A stretch of 9,944 bases of DNA, from contig JBKPCR010000384.1 in NCBI GenBank assembly GCA_046727435.1, positions 1-9,944 on the forward strand, written 5' to 3'. The DNA is from CAVPRW01 sp046727435 [NCBI: bacterium] (GTDB taxonomy: Bacteria; Tectomicrobia; Entotheonellia; J063). How positions within the stretch are numbered: position 1 is the first letter of the stretch; each line of letters opens with the position of its first letter. The notes under the pieces are model-generated. The model had not been told where the DNA came from. It saw only the letters and a list, made by a program, of their open reading frames with translations, and ran no database searches. The position numbers and the translations under genes were made by a program. Shown in pieces: positions 1-6,286 of the stretch.

Positions 1-351
1 AAGATCGCCAAGGAGCCGATTTCCCTGGAGACGCCGATCGGGGAAGACAAGGACAGTCATCTGGGGGATTTTATCGAGGACAAGAAGGTGATCTCACCGT
101 TAGAGGCAGCGATGAAACTGAATCTCAAGGAGCAAACGCTCAAAGTGCTTCAGACTCTCACGCCGCGCGAGGAAAAAGTGCTGCGCAAACGCTTCGGTAT
201 CGGTATCGACAGCGAACATACGCTTGAAGAAGTTGGCCAGGATTTCGATGTCACCCGCGAGCGCATCCGTCAGATCGAGGCCAAGGCGTTGCGCAAGCTG
301 CGTCATCCGAGCCGTAGCAAACGACTGCGCAGCTTTGTGGACAATATCTAA
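1..351 (+). CDS. rpoD: RNA polymerase primary sigma factor RpoD, C-terminal part (5' end outside window)
   Basis: The reading frame is open from base 1 to the TAA at 349-351 and gives 116 residues of a sigma-70 C-terminus. The first ~25 residues contain [14 protein letters not shown], the typical region 3.2 (sigma finger) signature of primary sigma factors. Residues ~52-102 are region 4, with RKRFGIG followed by the helix-turn-helix [20 protein letters not shown], which reads the -35 promoter element. The protein ends [13 protein letters not shown], the usual RpoD end, so the 3' end is complete. The sigma finger argues for housekeeping RpoD rather than an ECF or flagellar sigma factor. The frame starts upstream of the window, so GTG 88 is an internal valine and not the start. 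A large palindrome lies 20 bases after the stop. Confidence 0.95.
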   Translation, partial: KIAKEPISLETPIGEDKDSHLGDFIEDKKVISPLEAAMKLNLKEQTLKVLQTLTPREEKVLRKRFGIGIDSEHTLEEVGQDFDVTRERIRQIEAKALRKLRHPSRSKRLRSFVDNI

Positions 352-371
352 GACACACCCACCCGTGTCGC

Positions 372-423
372 CTCTGTCCCACCTGATGCTTGGACCCTCG
401 GCCAAGCGTCAGATGGGATAGAG
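372..423. terminator. Long imperfect palindrome just after rpoD, possible terminator
   Basis: The arms 372-393 and 402-423 can form a 22-pair stem: 19 Watson-Crick pairs, two G-U pairs and one mismatch, with an 8-base loop (394-401). It begins 20 bases after the rpoD stop codon, so ending the rpoD transcript is the obvious role. There is no T-run after either arm, so it is not a classic intrinsic terminator. It could instead be a REP-type palindromic element or an mRNA-stabilising stem. The pairing is seen directly; the function is inferred. Confidence 0.5.
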
Positions 424-563
424 CTACCTGATGTACCCCGACGAAACCTCACCATACACCTGTGGTCAAGCATGCTCACGCGGCAGGCACCTCCTTGTGC
501 ACAATCACAGAATCGGACTACGCCACTCCTCATACCCCTCTGGGAAGACGGTATCGTTGCGCG

Positions 564-725
564 TGGTATTTGCAACCACCACCGCGTTCCAGAACGCCGT
601 GGACTTGTGGTGTGTGCGACTACTGTAACGGGTGCGCGGTCTTGATCGGCTACTGCGGCACTGAGAACCAGGCACGGGCGGACTTTTGCGGCGAGCCCCA
701 GGTCCATTAACCACACTTCATCCCG
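564..725 (-). pseudogene. MazF/PemK-family toxin, broken N-terminal remnant
   Basis: On the minus strand the frame starting R-D-E at 725 reads VWLMDLGLAAKVRPCLVLS and then DQDRAPVTVVAHTTSPR. This is the N-terminal beta-barrel of type II toxins of the MazF/PemK endoribonuclease family, whose members usually start (M)xRGDVWLVDLG and carry a K-x-RP-x-LV-x-S motif and an HTTS loop. Similarity is clear for about 45 residues, to around base 582, and then fades. A nearby frame (after 600) carries NAVVVANTTRND-like sequence, consistent with a frameshift. No ATG stands before the motif; a TAG lies in frame at 726-728. Intact family members are ~110 residues. The start is lost and the C-terminus scrambled, so this is a dead gene. 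It lies 8 bases downstream of an antitoxin-like C-terminus in the normal antitoxin-toxin order. Confidence 0.7.
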
Positions 726-732
726 CTATGTC

Positions 733-879
733 TCAGGCATCCGTAGCTTCTCGACGATCGAGTTCAAGAAAGAGGGCTTCCGCGCTCAATATCAGTTCCT
801 CACCTATGAGTGGTGGGAGGTTGATGTCTTGCATGCGTCGCAGGATCTCGCAGGCCGCAGCCTGTTGTTCCGCTGCAGA
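733..879 (-). pseudogene. Antitoxin-like C-terminal fragment, fused in frame to a recombinase end
   Basis: The last 48 codons of the minus-strand frame ending at 733 read SAAEQQAAACEILRR, then LPPLIGEELILSAEALFLEL, then DRREATDA. The acidic helical stretch ending in FLELDRREA resembles the C-terminal toxin-binding tail of small antitoxins encoded before PemK/MazF-like toxins. The broken toxin starts within 17 bases of its stop, which supports that reading. The N-terminal DNA-binding half is missing: upstream the frame runs directly into the end of a tyrosine recombinase. The whole 73-codon open frame (GTG 954 to TGA 733) is therefore a chimera without a convincing ribosome site. The family assignment rests on remembered sequence character and on position, so confidence is moderate. 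Confidence 0.5.
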
Positions 880-1142
880 CAAAAAGTCTAAGGGGCTACA
901 GACCTCTTCCCTGCCCCAGTGCAGTATATGGGTATACATCATCGTCCTCTTCACGTCCTGATGTCGGAGGAATTCGTGAATCGTACGGCGATAATCGTCA
1001 TCTTCCAGCAGGCGCGTAGCGAATGTGTACCTTAGTGTGGGCAGTAGGCCGCCTCGGTCAGTCCTATGGTTCTGGCCACTGCTTTGGTGGCCTTCGGCAG
1101 CTCCGAGTTGACAGGCGTCAGCCGTTTTCCTATATTACGCCC
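880..1142 (-). pseudogene. Integron-integrase-like tyrosine recombinase, decayed C-terminal remnant
   Basis: Two minus-strand frames together give the catalytic C-terminus of a tyrosine recombinase. From 1142 to about 1035 one frame reads KATKAVARTIGLTEAAYCPH and then hits TAA at 1032-1034. One base over, the next frame continues TLRYTFATRLLED, then RRTIHEFLRHQDVKRTMMYT and HILHWGREEVCSPLDFL. The family consensus is HTLRHSFATHLLE, then IRTxQELLGHxDVxTTMIYT, then HVLNRGxxGVRSPLD. The box II H-x-x-R survives only across the frameshift. The second His is changed (RY for RH), while the third-box His (RHQD) and the catalytic Tyr (MMYTHIL) are still present. The SPLD ending is typical of integron integrases and their relatives. 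The N-terminal ~200 residues are absent. No attI or attC site was recognised around it. Confidence 0.75.
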
Positions 1143-1228
1143 CTAAATCGAGGGTAACCATCGAGGTAACGAGCTGGGGGGTGTCCGCCAACGCGGCACA
1201 TAGGGCGGCACAACTTGTCAATGTTTCA

Positions 1229-1237
1229 TATTATGAT
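1229..1237 (+). promoter_or_regulatory. Possible -10 region for pyrE
   Basis: The only AT-rich patch before pyrE is TATTATGAT, 24 bases ahead of the ATG. It fits a sigma-70 -10 element, either TATTAT at 1229 or TATGAT at 1232. No good -35 hexamer stands 16-18 bases upstream; TTGTCA at 1215-1220 is too close. Start of transcription here would leave a very short leader. This is a weak call. Confidence 0.25.
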
Positions 1238-1260
1238 CACTTTGGCGATGGGGCGGCGAT

Positions 1261-1818
1261 ATGACGACAACACTGCGTCAGGAGCTACAAACGTATCTCC
1301 TCGAGTATTCGCTCCGCTTTGGCGATTTTACGCTGACCTCGGGACGCATGAGTGACTATTACATCGATGGCAAGCAGACCACCTTACGCTCGCGCGGGGC
1401 GTATCTCGTTGCTCAGCTCATCCTGGACGACCTGAAAGGCACGGGGGTGGATGCCATTGGTGGGCCAACCCTGGGGGCTGACCCGGTGATCGGCGCCGTG
1501 GTGGCTCTGGCCGCGCTCGAGAACACCCCATTAATTGGCTTTATCGTACGCAAGGAAGCGAAGGGACATGGCACGCAACGTCTGATCGAAGGCCCGCTCC
1601 AGCCCGGCATGCGGGTCGCCGTGTTCGATGACACCGTGACGACGGGGGGATCCCTGAAGTACGCCATCGATCAGGTCGAAGCGGCTCAGTGTACCGTGGT
1701 CAAAGTGTTAGCTATCGTCGACCGGCAAGAGGGAGCGCAACAAAACTTTACGCAGTGGGGGTATCCATTTCAGGCGTTGTTCACCATCGAGGCGCTGAAA
1801 GCGGCTCGAACCCCTTGA
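1261..1818 (+). CDS. pyrE: Orotate phosphoribosyltransferase
   Basis: PyrE transfers the phosphoribosyl group of PRPP to orotate, giving OMP, in cytosolic de novo pyrimidine synthesis. The 185-residue product has the family landmarks in order. FTLTSGRMSDYYIDGK (23-38) is the N-terminal substrate loop. GGPTLGADPV (67-76) follows. VRKEAKGHGTQRLIEG (96-111) is the mobile catalytic loop with its Lys and His. VFDDTVTTGGS (121-131) is the PRPP-binding motif, with Asp-Asp where many homologues have Glu-Asp. The length is that of ordinary bacterial PyrE, which is around 180-215 residues. The ATG at 1261 places the conserved N-terminus correctly, though only a poor GGGGCGG ribosome site precedes it. 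The next gene follows on the same strand after 139 bases, so co-transcription is possible. Upstream lies the recombinase remnant. Confidence 0.95.
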   Translation: MTTTLRQELQTYLLEYSLRFGDFTLTSGRMSDYYIDGKQTTLRSRGAYLVAQLILDDLKGTGVDAIGGPTLGADPVIGAVVALAALENTPLIGFIVRKEAKGHGTQRLIEGPLQPGMRVAVFDDTVTTGGSLKYAIDQVEAAQCTVVKVLAIVDRQEGAQQNFTQWGYPFQALFTIEALKAARTP

Positions 1819-1957
1819 TCTCTCCGTTTGGCCCCCCATGCCCTTCGGCTGGCGTGCGTCAGCGTCTAAGGAAAACACCTCGGAGGCTCGTACGGCGACG
1901 AATCTGTGCAGCGGCCCTGGTGGTACGAAGACATCGGACAGAAGAGGGAGAAGTAGC

Positions 1958-3262
1958 ATGCCACAACGGCGTGTGCGCAGCAGAGATGAGCAGCGCTTAT
2001 TGGAGAAGGCCAAGCGTTATCTGCCAGGTGGGACCCTGGGCAATACACGGTTTGCAGACGACGTGGCATTTGTGGTAAAGGCCGGGCAAGGGTCAAAAGT
2101 TTTCGATATGAGCGGCAATGAGTATATCGACTATCTTTTAGGATCGGGGCCTATGATCCTCGGCCATGCGCCCCAGGCCGTCGTCACAGCGGTGCGGGAG
2201 TATCTAGAGCGTGGTTCGACCTACTTCACGTTGAACGAGCCAGCGATCCATCTGGCGGAGATGATTTGCCAGGCAGTGCCGTGTGCCGAGAAAATCCGTT
2301 TCTGTTCCACCGGCTCCGAGGCCACGTTTTTCGCTCTACGTGCGGCCCGCACCTTCACAAAGAAGGATAAGATCCTGAAGTTCGAAGGGGGGTATCACGG
2401 CAGCCACGATTATGCGCTGATGAGCAGCAGCCCCAGCGTTCCAAAAGATTTTCCTCAAGCAGTACCCGACTCGGCGGGAATTCCGCGCGTGCTGGAAGAT
2501 CAGGTGCTCATCGCGCCCTTCAACGATCTCGAGACCACGAGCGCCATTATCGAACGGCATCATCACGAGCTAGGCGGCGTGATCGTCGAACCCTTCCAGC
2601 GCATCATCACGCCGCGCCCGGGCTTCCTGCAAGGCTTACGTGAGGTCACACAACGGTTCGCCGTTCCGCTTATCTTCGACGAAGTGGTCACCGGCTTCCG
2701 CCTCGCCTGGGGTGGGGCACAGGAATATTACGGCGTGGTGCCGGACCTGGCCGCCTTTGGTAAGATTATCGGTGGGGGCTTCCCCCTTTCGGCCGTTGTA
2801 GGACGTGCCGACCTGATGGAGGCCTTTAATCCCGATCGCGAGGCGTCAGGAGATTTCATCGCCCAAATCGGCACCCTGAATGGGAACCCTGTGGCGGCTG
2901 TAGCCGGGTTAGCCACCCTCAAGCAATTGAAACAAAACGGCACGTATCGGCACCTGTTCAGCACGGGACACGCGCTGCGCCAGGGGCTGGCCAACCTGCT
3001 ACAGCAGTATGGCATGCCCAGCCAGGTGGTGGGTGAAGATCCATTGTTCGACGTGGTGTTCACCGATGAGCCGGTCAATGATTATCGCGGCGTGCTGACC
3101 CAGAATCGTGAGCTCTTGCGCCGGTTCAATGGCGAATTGCTGACGCGCGGCATCCTGAAGGGGAGTTCCAAGATGTATGTGTCGGTGGCGCATACGTTAA
3201 CTGACGTGGAGCAGACACTGGCGGCCGTACGGGAGTCGTTAGAGGTGATGACCAGGGTGTAG
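1958..3262 (+). CDS. Class III PLP-dependent aminotransferase, glutamate-1-semialdehyde aminotransferase-like
   Basis: This 434-residue protein is a fold-type I, class III aminotransferase close to glutamate-1-semialdehyde 2,1-aminomutase (HemL). STGSEA (117-122) binds the PLP phosphate, and Tyr146-His147 in EGGYHGSHD stack near the ring. Asp241 in IFDEVVTGFR pairs with the pyridine nitrogen, and Lys269 in FGKIIGGGFP is the Schiff-base lysine. All key PLP residues are present, so it should be active. Several HemL-specific stretches differ, so the substrate is uncertain; omega-aminotransferase or secondary-metabolism roles are as likely as tetrapyrrole synthesis. The frame is open to an ATG at 1838, but ATG 1958 has a good AGGGAG site 8 bases ahead and matches the family N-terminus (LLEKAKRYLPGG). 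It is followed after 29 bases by a PPOX-fold gene, so the two likely form an operon. Confidence 0.85.
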   Translation: MPQRRVRSRDEQRLLEKAKRYLPGGTLGNTRFADDVAFVVKAGQGSKVFDMSGNEYIDYLLGSGPMILGHAPQAVVTAVREYLERGSTYFTLNEPAIHLAEMICQAVPCAEKIRFCSTGSEATFFALRAARTFTKKDKILKFEGGYHGSHDYALMSSSPSVPKDFPQAVPDSAGIPRVLEDQVLIAPFNDLETTSAIIERHHHELGGVIVEPFQRIITPRPGFLQGLREVTQRFAVPLIFDEVVTGFRLAWGGAQEYYGVVPDLAAFGKIIGGGFPLSAVVGRADLMEAFNPDREASGDFIAQIGTLNGNPVAAVAGLATLKQLKQNGTYRHLFSTGHALRQGLANLLQQYGMPSQVVGEDPLFDVVFTDEPVNDYRGVLTQNRELLRRFNGELLTRGILKGSSKMYVSVAHTLTDVEQTLAAVRESLEVMTRV

Positions 3263-3291
3263 TGTTCGATCTCAAATAGGAGGGGAAAGCC

Positions 3292-3717
3292 ATGATTCAG
3301 TTGACCCAGCAAATGCGTGATCTAATCGATCCGGCCCTGGCGAAGGGCACCCCATGCCTGGTGGCAACCGCGTCGAAAGATGGGGCCCCGAATATCGGCT
3401 ACAAGGGTAGCGTCATGGTGTTTGACGACGACTCGCTGGCCTATTGGGAACGCACGCTCCAGGGGACACAGCACAATCTCGAAGAGAATCCAAACGTCAT
3501 GATCCTGTTTCGCGATCCGGCCACTCGTGCGGCCTGGCGTTTTGTGGGGAAGGCTACCGTCCACAAAGAAGGACCGCTACGCGAGCAGGTCATGGGTCGA
3601 ACCGTACAGGCCGAGTTGGATCGAGATCCGGAGCGCAAGGGGTATGCGGTGATCGTCAAAGTCGATAAGGTATTGCCCGTCACCGGCCAGACGCCGATCC
3701 AGAGTCGAGACAACTAG
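3292..3717 (+). CDS. Pyridoxamine 5'-phosphate oxidase-fold flavin-binding protein
   Basis: The 141-residue product has the split-barrel fold of the PPOX superfamily, which binds FMN or related cofactors as a dimer. The strands TPCLVATASKDGAPNIGYKGSV (20-41), SLAYWERTLQGTQHNLEENP (48-67), NVMILFRD (68-75) and AAWRFVGKATVH (80-91) follow the usual order. The tQHNLeeNP segment is a typical family signature. The substrate cannot be told: members include general stress proteins, F420-linked reductases and heme-utilisation proteins, and this short form is not a PdxH. AGGAGG stands 8 bases before the ATG, the best ribosome site in this part of the window. The 29-base gap to the aminotransferase gene indicates co-transcription. 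A link through vitamin B6 should not be assumed from the family name. Confidence 0.8.
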   Translation: MIQLTQQMRDLIDPALAKGTPCLVATASKDGAPNIGYKGSVMVFDDDSLAYWERTLQGTQHNLEENPNVMILFRDPATRAAWRFVGKATVHKEGPLREQVMGRTVQAELDRDPERKGYAVIVKVDKVLPVTGQTPIQSRDN

Positions 3718-3743
3718 GACAGTCTGGCCCAAAGATGTCCACG

Positions 3744-3819
3744 GGTGGTCATGCTGAGCGCCGCGGAGCATCTCAGCAATGTAACGTTGAGAACATTCGC
3801 TGCGCTCAGGGTGACCACC
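3744..3819. repeat. 76-base inverted repeat of the GTCATGCTGAGCG type
   Basis: The arms, about 32 bases each, run from GGTGGTCATGCTGAGCG at 3744 to CGCTCAGGGTGACCACC ending at 3819. The seven outermost bases pair perfectly, as do CTGAGCG with CGCTCAG. The middle is GCAATGTAACGT. Sequences of this kind, GTCAtxCTGAGCGnAGCGAAGxATCTC, recur as dispersed intergenic palindromes in several environmental bacterial phyla. The element starts 27 bases after the PPOX gene and may also end that transcript. Only one copy is seen in this window. Confidence 0.7.
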
Positions 3820-3912
3820 ATCGTATTATTGCTGCCGGACTATACCAGGTGATGGCCTCGAAGCCGGACATCGCGACATCTACCTGGTTGTCAACTAGAC
3901 CAGACGACCCTT

Positions 3913-5016
3913 ATGTGTGCTCGGCCTCTCAGTGATGTGCTGCACCACTATGTGATACCGTGGCTCCAAGCAGATTGGCCTCTCAATTGGCCGGTGTTTG
4001 TCGGGCGCGTCGCCCCACTGGTGGTCGAAATCGGTTTTGGCAACGGCCTATTTTTGATCCGACAGGCGCAGCACAACCCTGATGTCAACCTGGTTGGCAT
4101 TGAGCTCTCGTGGGGATGGGTGCAGCATCTTGCCCGACGCCTCGACGAGGCCGGACTGACACACGTCCGCTTGATCCATGGCGAGGCTCAGATCGCCTTG
4201 CAGCACCTCTTTAGCCCCAACAGCATCAGCGAGATCTTTATCAATTTTCCGGATCCATGGCCCAAGAAGCGGCATCATTCCCGACGATTGATCCAAGCAG
4301 GACTGGTTGAGCTCCTGCACGATCGGCTTGCACCAAGCGGTCAAGTGACGATTGCGACTGATCATCCAGACTATGCTACCTGGATCGCCGCTATTCTTGA
4401 ACGCCAGACCGCGCTGCAGCCATGTTTTTTCACCACGGCCGTGCCGGAGTTGACCGGCCGCACGCCAACAAAATACGAACAGCGCGCGCGTGGGGCCAAT
4501 CTACCAATTTACTACTTTGTTTGGCACAAGCCCTTCAGTTCACCCCCGATGGCATCCGTACAGAGAGGGGAAGCCGTGCCTCATGCAGTTCTTCAAGGCC
4601 CGCATGACATCGAGAAGGCCCTGAGCACTTGCACGTCCAGGACTTGGCGTGACAGCCAACAAGGCATCGAGGTCTCAACGACTCTCATCCGCGCCTATCG
4701 CGAACTCACCAACGACTCCTGGTTGGTGGAGCTGGTGGTCAAGGAAGGCAAACTTTGCCAGCAGATCGGCGTGACGCTCATCCCACGTTCGCAGGAGCAG
4801 GTGCTACTCAAACTCTCGGCCATAGGCTTCCCCCGGCCGACATGGGGGGTTCAACGCGCTGTCTGGCATGTGGCTCAGATGCTCCAGGAGCAGAATCCGC
4901 AATTGCGCATGCTGTGGATGTCGATGGGGGCTGGCGAGCAGGTCGTCGAAAACATGCACGAAAGGCCAGCACGGCGCGGCACGAGCAAACGTCCGTCGAT
5001 AGCATCAGAGTCTTGA
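3913..5016 (+). CDS. trmB: tRNA (guanine-N7-)-methyltransferase with a long C-terminal extension
   Basis: TrmB methylates G46 in the variable loop of tRNA using S-adenosylmethionine. The Rossmann SAM loop is VVEIGFGNGLFL (37-48), with the acidic Glu64 in GIEL binding the ribose. The diagnostic catalytic motif is NFPDPWPKKRHHSRRL (111-126), Asp150 follows in ATDHPDY, and TKYEQRA (186-192) is the C-terminal substrate motif. The canonical enzyme ends around residue 207. A further ~160 residues follow, including a mixed alpha/beta stretch at ~252-340 (LVELVVKEGK, then GVTLIPRSQEQVLLKLS). Long C-terminal regions are known in some TrmB proteins, for example from Aquifex, but are absent from most mesophilic ones. 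No convincing ribosome site precedes ATG 3913, although the N-terminus there is sensible for the family. A hairpin follows the stop, before the convergent dehydrogenase operon. Confidence 0.93.
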   Translation: MCARPLSDVLHHYVIPWLQADWPLNWPVFVGRVAPLVVEIGFGNGLFLIRQAQHNPDVNLVGIELSWGWVQHLARRLDEAGLTHVRLIHGEAQIALQHLFSPNSISEIFINFPDPWPKKRHHSRRLIQAGLVELLHDRLAPSGQVTIATDHPDYATWIAAILERQTALQPCFFTTAVPELTGRTPTKYEQRARGANLPIYYFVWHKPFSSPPMASVQRGEAVPHAVLQGPHDIEKALSTCTSRTWRDSQQGIEVSTTLIRAYRELTNDSWLVELVVKEGKLCQQIGVTLIPRSQEQVLLKLSAIGFPRPTWGVQRAVWHVAQMLQEQNPQLRMLWMSMGAGEQVVENMHERPARRGTSKRPSIASES

Positions 5017-5060
5017 AGCGGACATCTCCGACGGGCAGGAGGGAGAGCACCATCGACCGC

Positions 5061-5101
5061 CGGCGCGATAATCACCCTCGTGACAGGGTCAGGTCGCGCC
5101 G
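5061..5101. terminator. Nested hairpin between convergent genes
   Basis: CGGCGCGA (5061-5068) pairs perfectly with TCGCGCCG (5094-5101). Inside it ACCCT (5074-5078) pairs with AGGGT (5085-5089) around a CGTGAC loop. It sits between the trmB stop (5016) and the stop of the minus-strand dehydrogenase operon (5135), so it can serve as a two-way transcription stop. No T-run follows on either strand. A shorter perfect palindrome, GGACGTGCGTCC, lies at 5111-5122. Confidence 0.5.
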
Positions 5102-5134
5102 CCGTAGGTAGGACGTGCGTCCGCCGCAGGTTGC

Positions 5135-6274
5135 TTACAGAGGAATCAGGGCGGCGGTGCGCTCTCGATGCCAGGTGGAGTCACCGAGGAGGACCTCCGA
5201 ACTCTTCGCACGCTTAAAATATAGGTGCATGTGATGGTCCCAGGTGAAGCCGACGCCACCATGCACCTGAATCCCATCCGCCGTCACCTGGGTATACATC
5301 TCACTGCAATATGCTTTGGCCATCGAAGCAGCTCTGGAGGCTTCGGGGGCGTCGCGATCCACAGCCCAGGCAGCATAGTAGACCACCGATTTGGCATTCT
5401 CCACCCAGACTTTCATATCGGCAATTTTGTGCTTCACCGCCTGGAAGCTGCCGATTGGATGCCCGAATTGCACCCGTGTTTTACCGTAGTCGACGCACAT
5501 CTCCATCGCCCTCTCAGCCCCGCCCACCATCTCTGCGCACAGTGCCACCGTGGCTTTGTCGAGGGCCCGTTGCAGCGTGGGCCAGGCCGCATCGCGCCCG
5601 CCCAGCATAGCTTCCAGAGAGACACCGACGCGTGTGAACGACACCTCGCAGAGTCGACGGGTTTGGTCTATGCTCATCAAAGGGGTACACGCGATGCCTG
5701 GGGACGTGATGTCAAGCAAAAATAGGCTGATACCGGACTCTGGATCGCGGCCGCCGCGGGTGCGGGCCACGCAGATAATGTAATCGGACACATGGGCGTC
5801 GACGACGAAGAGCTTGGTGCCATTGAGTGTCGCCCGATTTCCCCGGATACTCGCGCGCATGGAGATACCACGCGGGTCGTAGCGCCCATCAGCCTCGAGC
5901 AACGCCACACAGACCTTGGTCTCCCCGCGCACCAGGCGCGGCAGCATCTGCTGACGCTGCTCGTCGCTGCCGGTTTCGAGCAACGTCAACGCACCGAGGG
6001 CAATGGACGAAAAGAACGGGGCAGGGAGTAGGGCGCGGCCCATCTCCTCCATGAGAATCGTCAAGTCCACCAAACTCAGTCCCGAGCCACCGTACGTCTC
6101 GGGAAGCACCAGTCCCATCCAGCCGAGCGCAGCCATCTTCTGCCACAGGTCCGGGGAGTATCCCTGCGCATCATCGCTCCAGCGGCGCACCATGACAGGG
6201 GGGCATTCGCGCTCGAGAAATTGGCGCGCCGAGGCTCGTAACAGATCTTGCTGCTCGCTGAAGGCGAAATCCAT
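5135..6274 (-). CDS. Acyl-CoA dehydrogenase, small/partner-type subunit
   Basis: This 379-residue flavoprotein-family protein has the three-part acyl-CoA dehydrogenase fold: helical N-terminus (MDFAFSEQQDLLRASARQFL), beta middle domain, helical C-terminus. The middle domain lacks the usual TEPxAGSD FAD/substrate motif; VALLEADGRYDPRG (123-136) stands in its place. The C-terminal FAD-contact motif is intact: TRVQFGHPIGSFQAVKHK (266-283). At the usual catalytic-Glu site the sequence is QVHGGVGFTWDHHMHLY (336-352), with Asp346 where homologues usually have TWEH. It also lacks a Glu-Arg pair in helix G. Proteins like this commonly act as the second subunit of alpha2beta2 dehydrogenases such as the steroid-side-chain FadE pairs. 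The ATG is 12 bases after the stop of the upstream dehydrogenase, with GAGGGGGG overlapping the gap, so translation is probably coupled. The substrate is unknown. Confidence 0.88.
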   Translation of the reverse strand: MDFAFSEQQDLLRASARQFLERECPPVMVRRWSDDAQGYSPDLWQKMAALGWMGLVLPETYGGSGLSLVDLTILMEEMGRALLPAPFFSSIALGALTLLETGSDEQRQQMLPRLVRGETKVCVALLEADGRYDPRGISMRASIRGNRATLNGTKLFVVDAHVSDYIICVARTRGGRDPESGISLFLLDITSPGIACTPLMSIDQTRRLCEVSFTRVGVSLEAMLGGRDAAWPTLQRALDKATVALCAEMVGGAERAMEMCVDYGKTRVQFGHPIGSFQAVKHKIADMKVWVENAKSVVYYAAWAVDRDAPEASRAASMAKAYCSEMYTQVTADGIQVHGGVGFTWDHHMHLYFKRAKSSEVLLGDSTWHRERTAALIPL

Positions 6275-6286
6275 GATGGTCCCCCC

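Noticed and set aside
348-479. Perfect AAGGAGG (496-490, minus strand) followed by a GTG-started 43-codon frame
   Set aside because: The frame is the out-of-frame tail of the broken toxin and runs through the rpoD palindrome. The protein is low in hydrophobic pattern and unlike any family, so the ribosome-site match is probably chance.
1147-1260. Possible attI/attC or cassette boundary next to the recombinase remnant
   Set aside because: No R-box (GTTRRRY) pair or folded attC-like structure could be made out; only the short tandem repeat was seen.
1838-1957. 40-codon N-terminal extension of the aminotransferase from ATG 1838
   Set aside because: The internal ATG at 1958 has a good ribosome site and matches the family N-terminus. 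The extension is not conserved-looking.
3735-3935. 66-codon open frame between the PPOX gene and trmB
   Set aside because: It lies mostly within the 76-base inverted repeat and overlaps the trmB start. There is no ribosome site.
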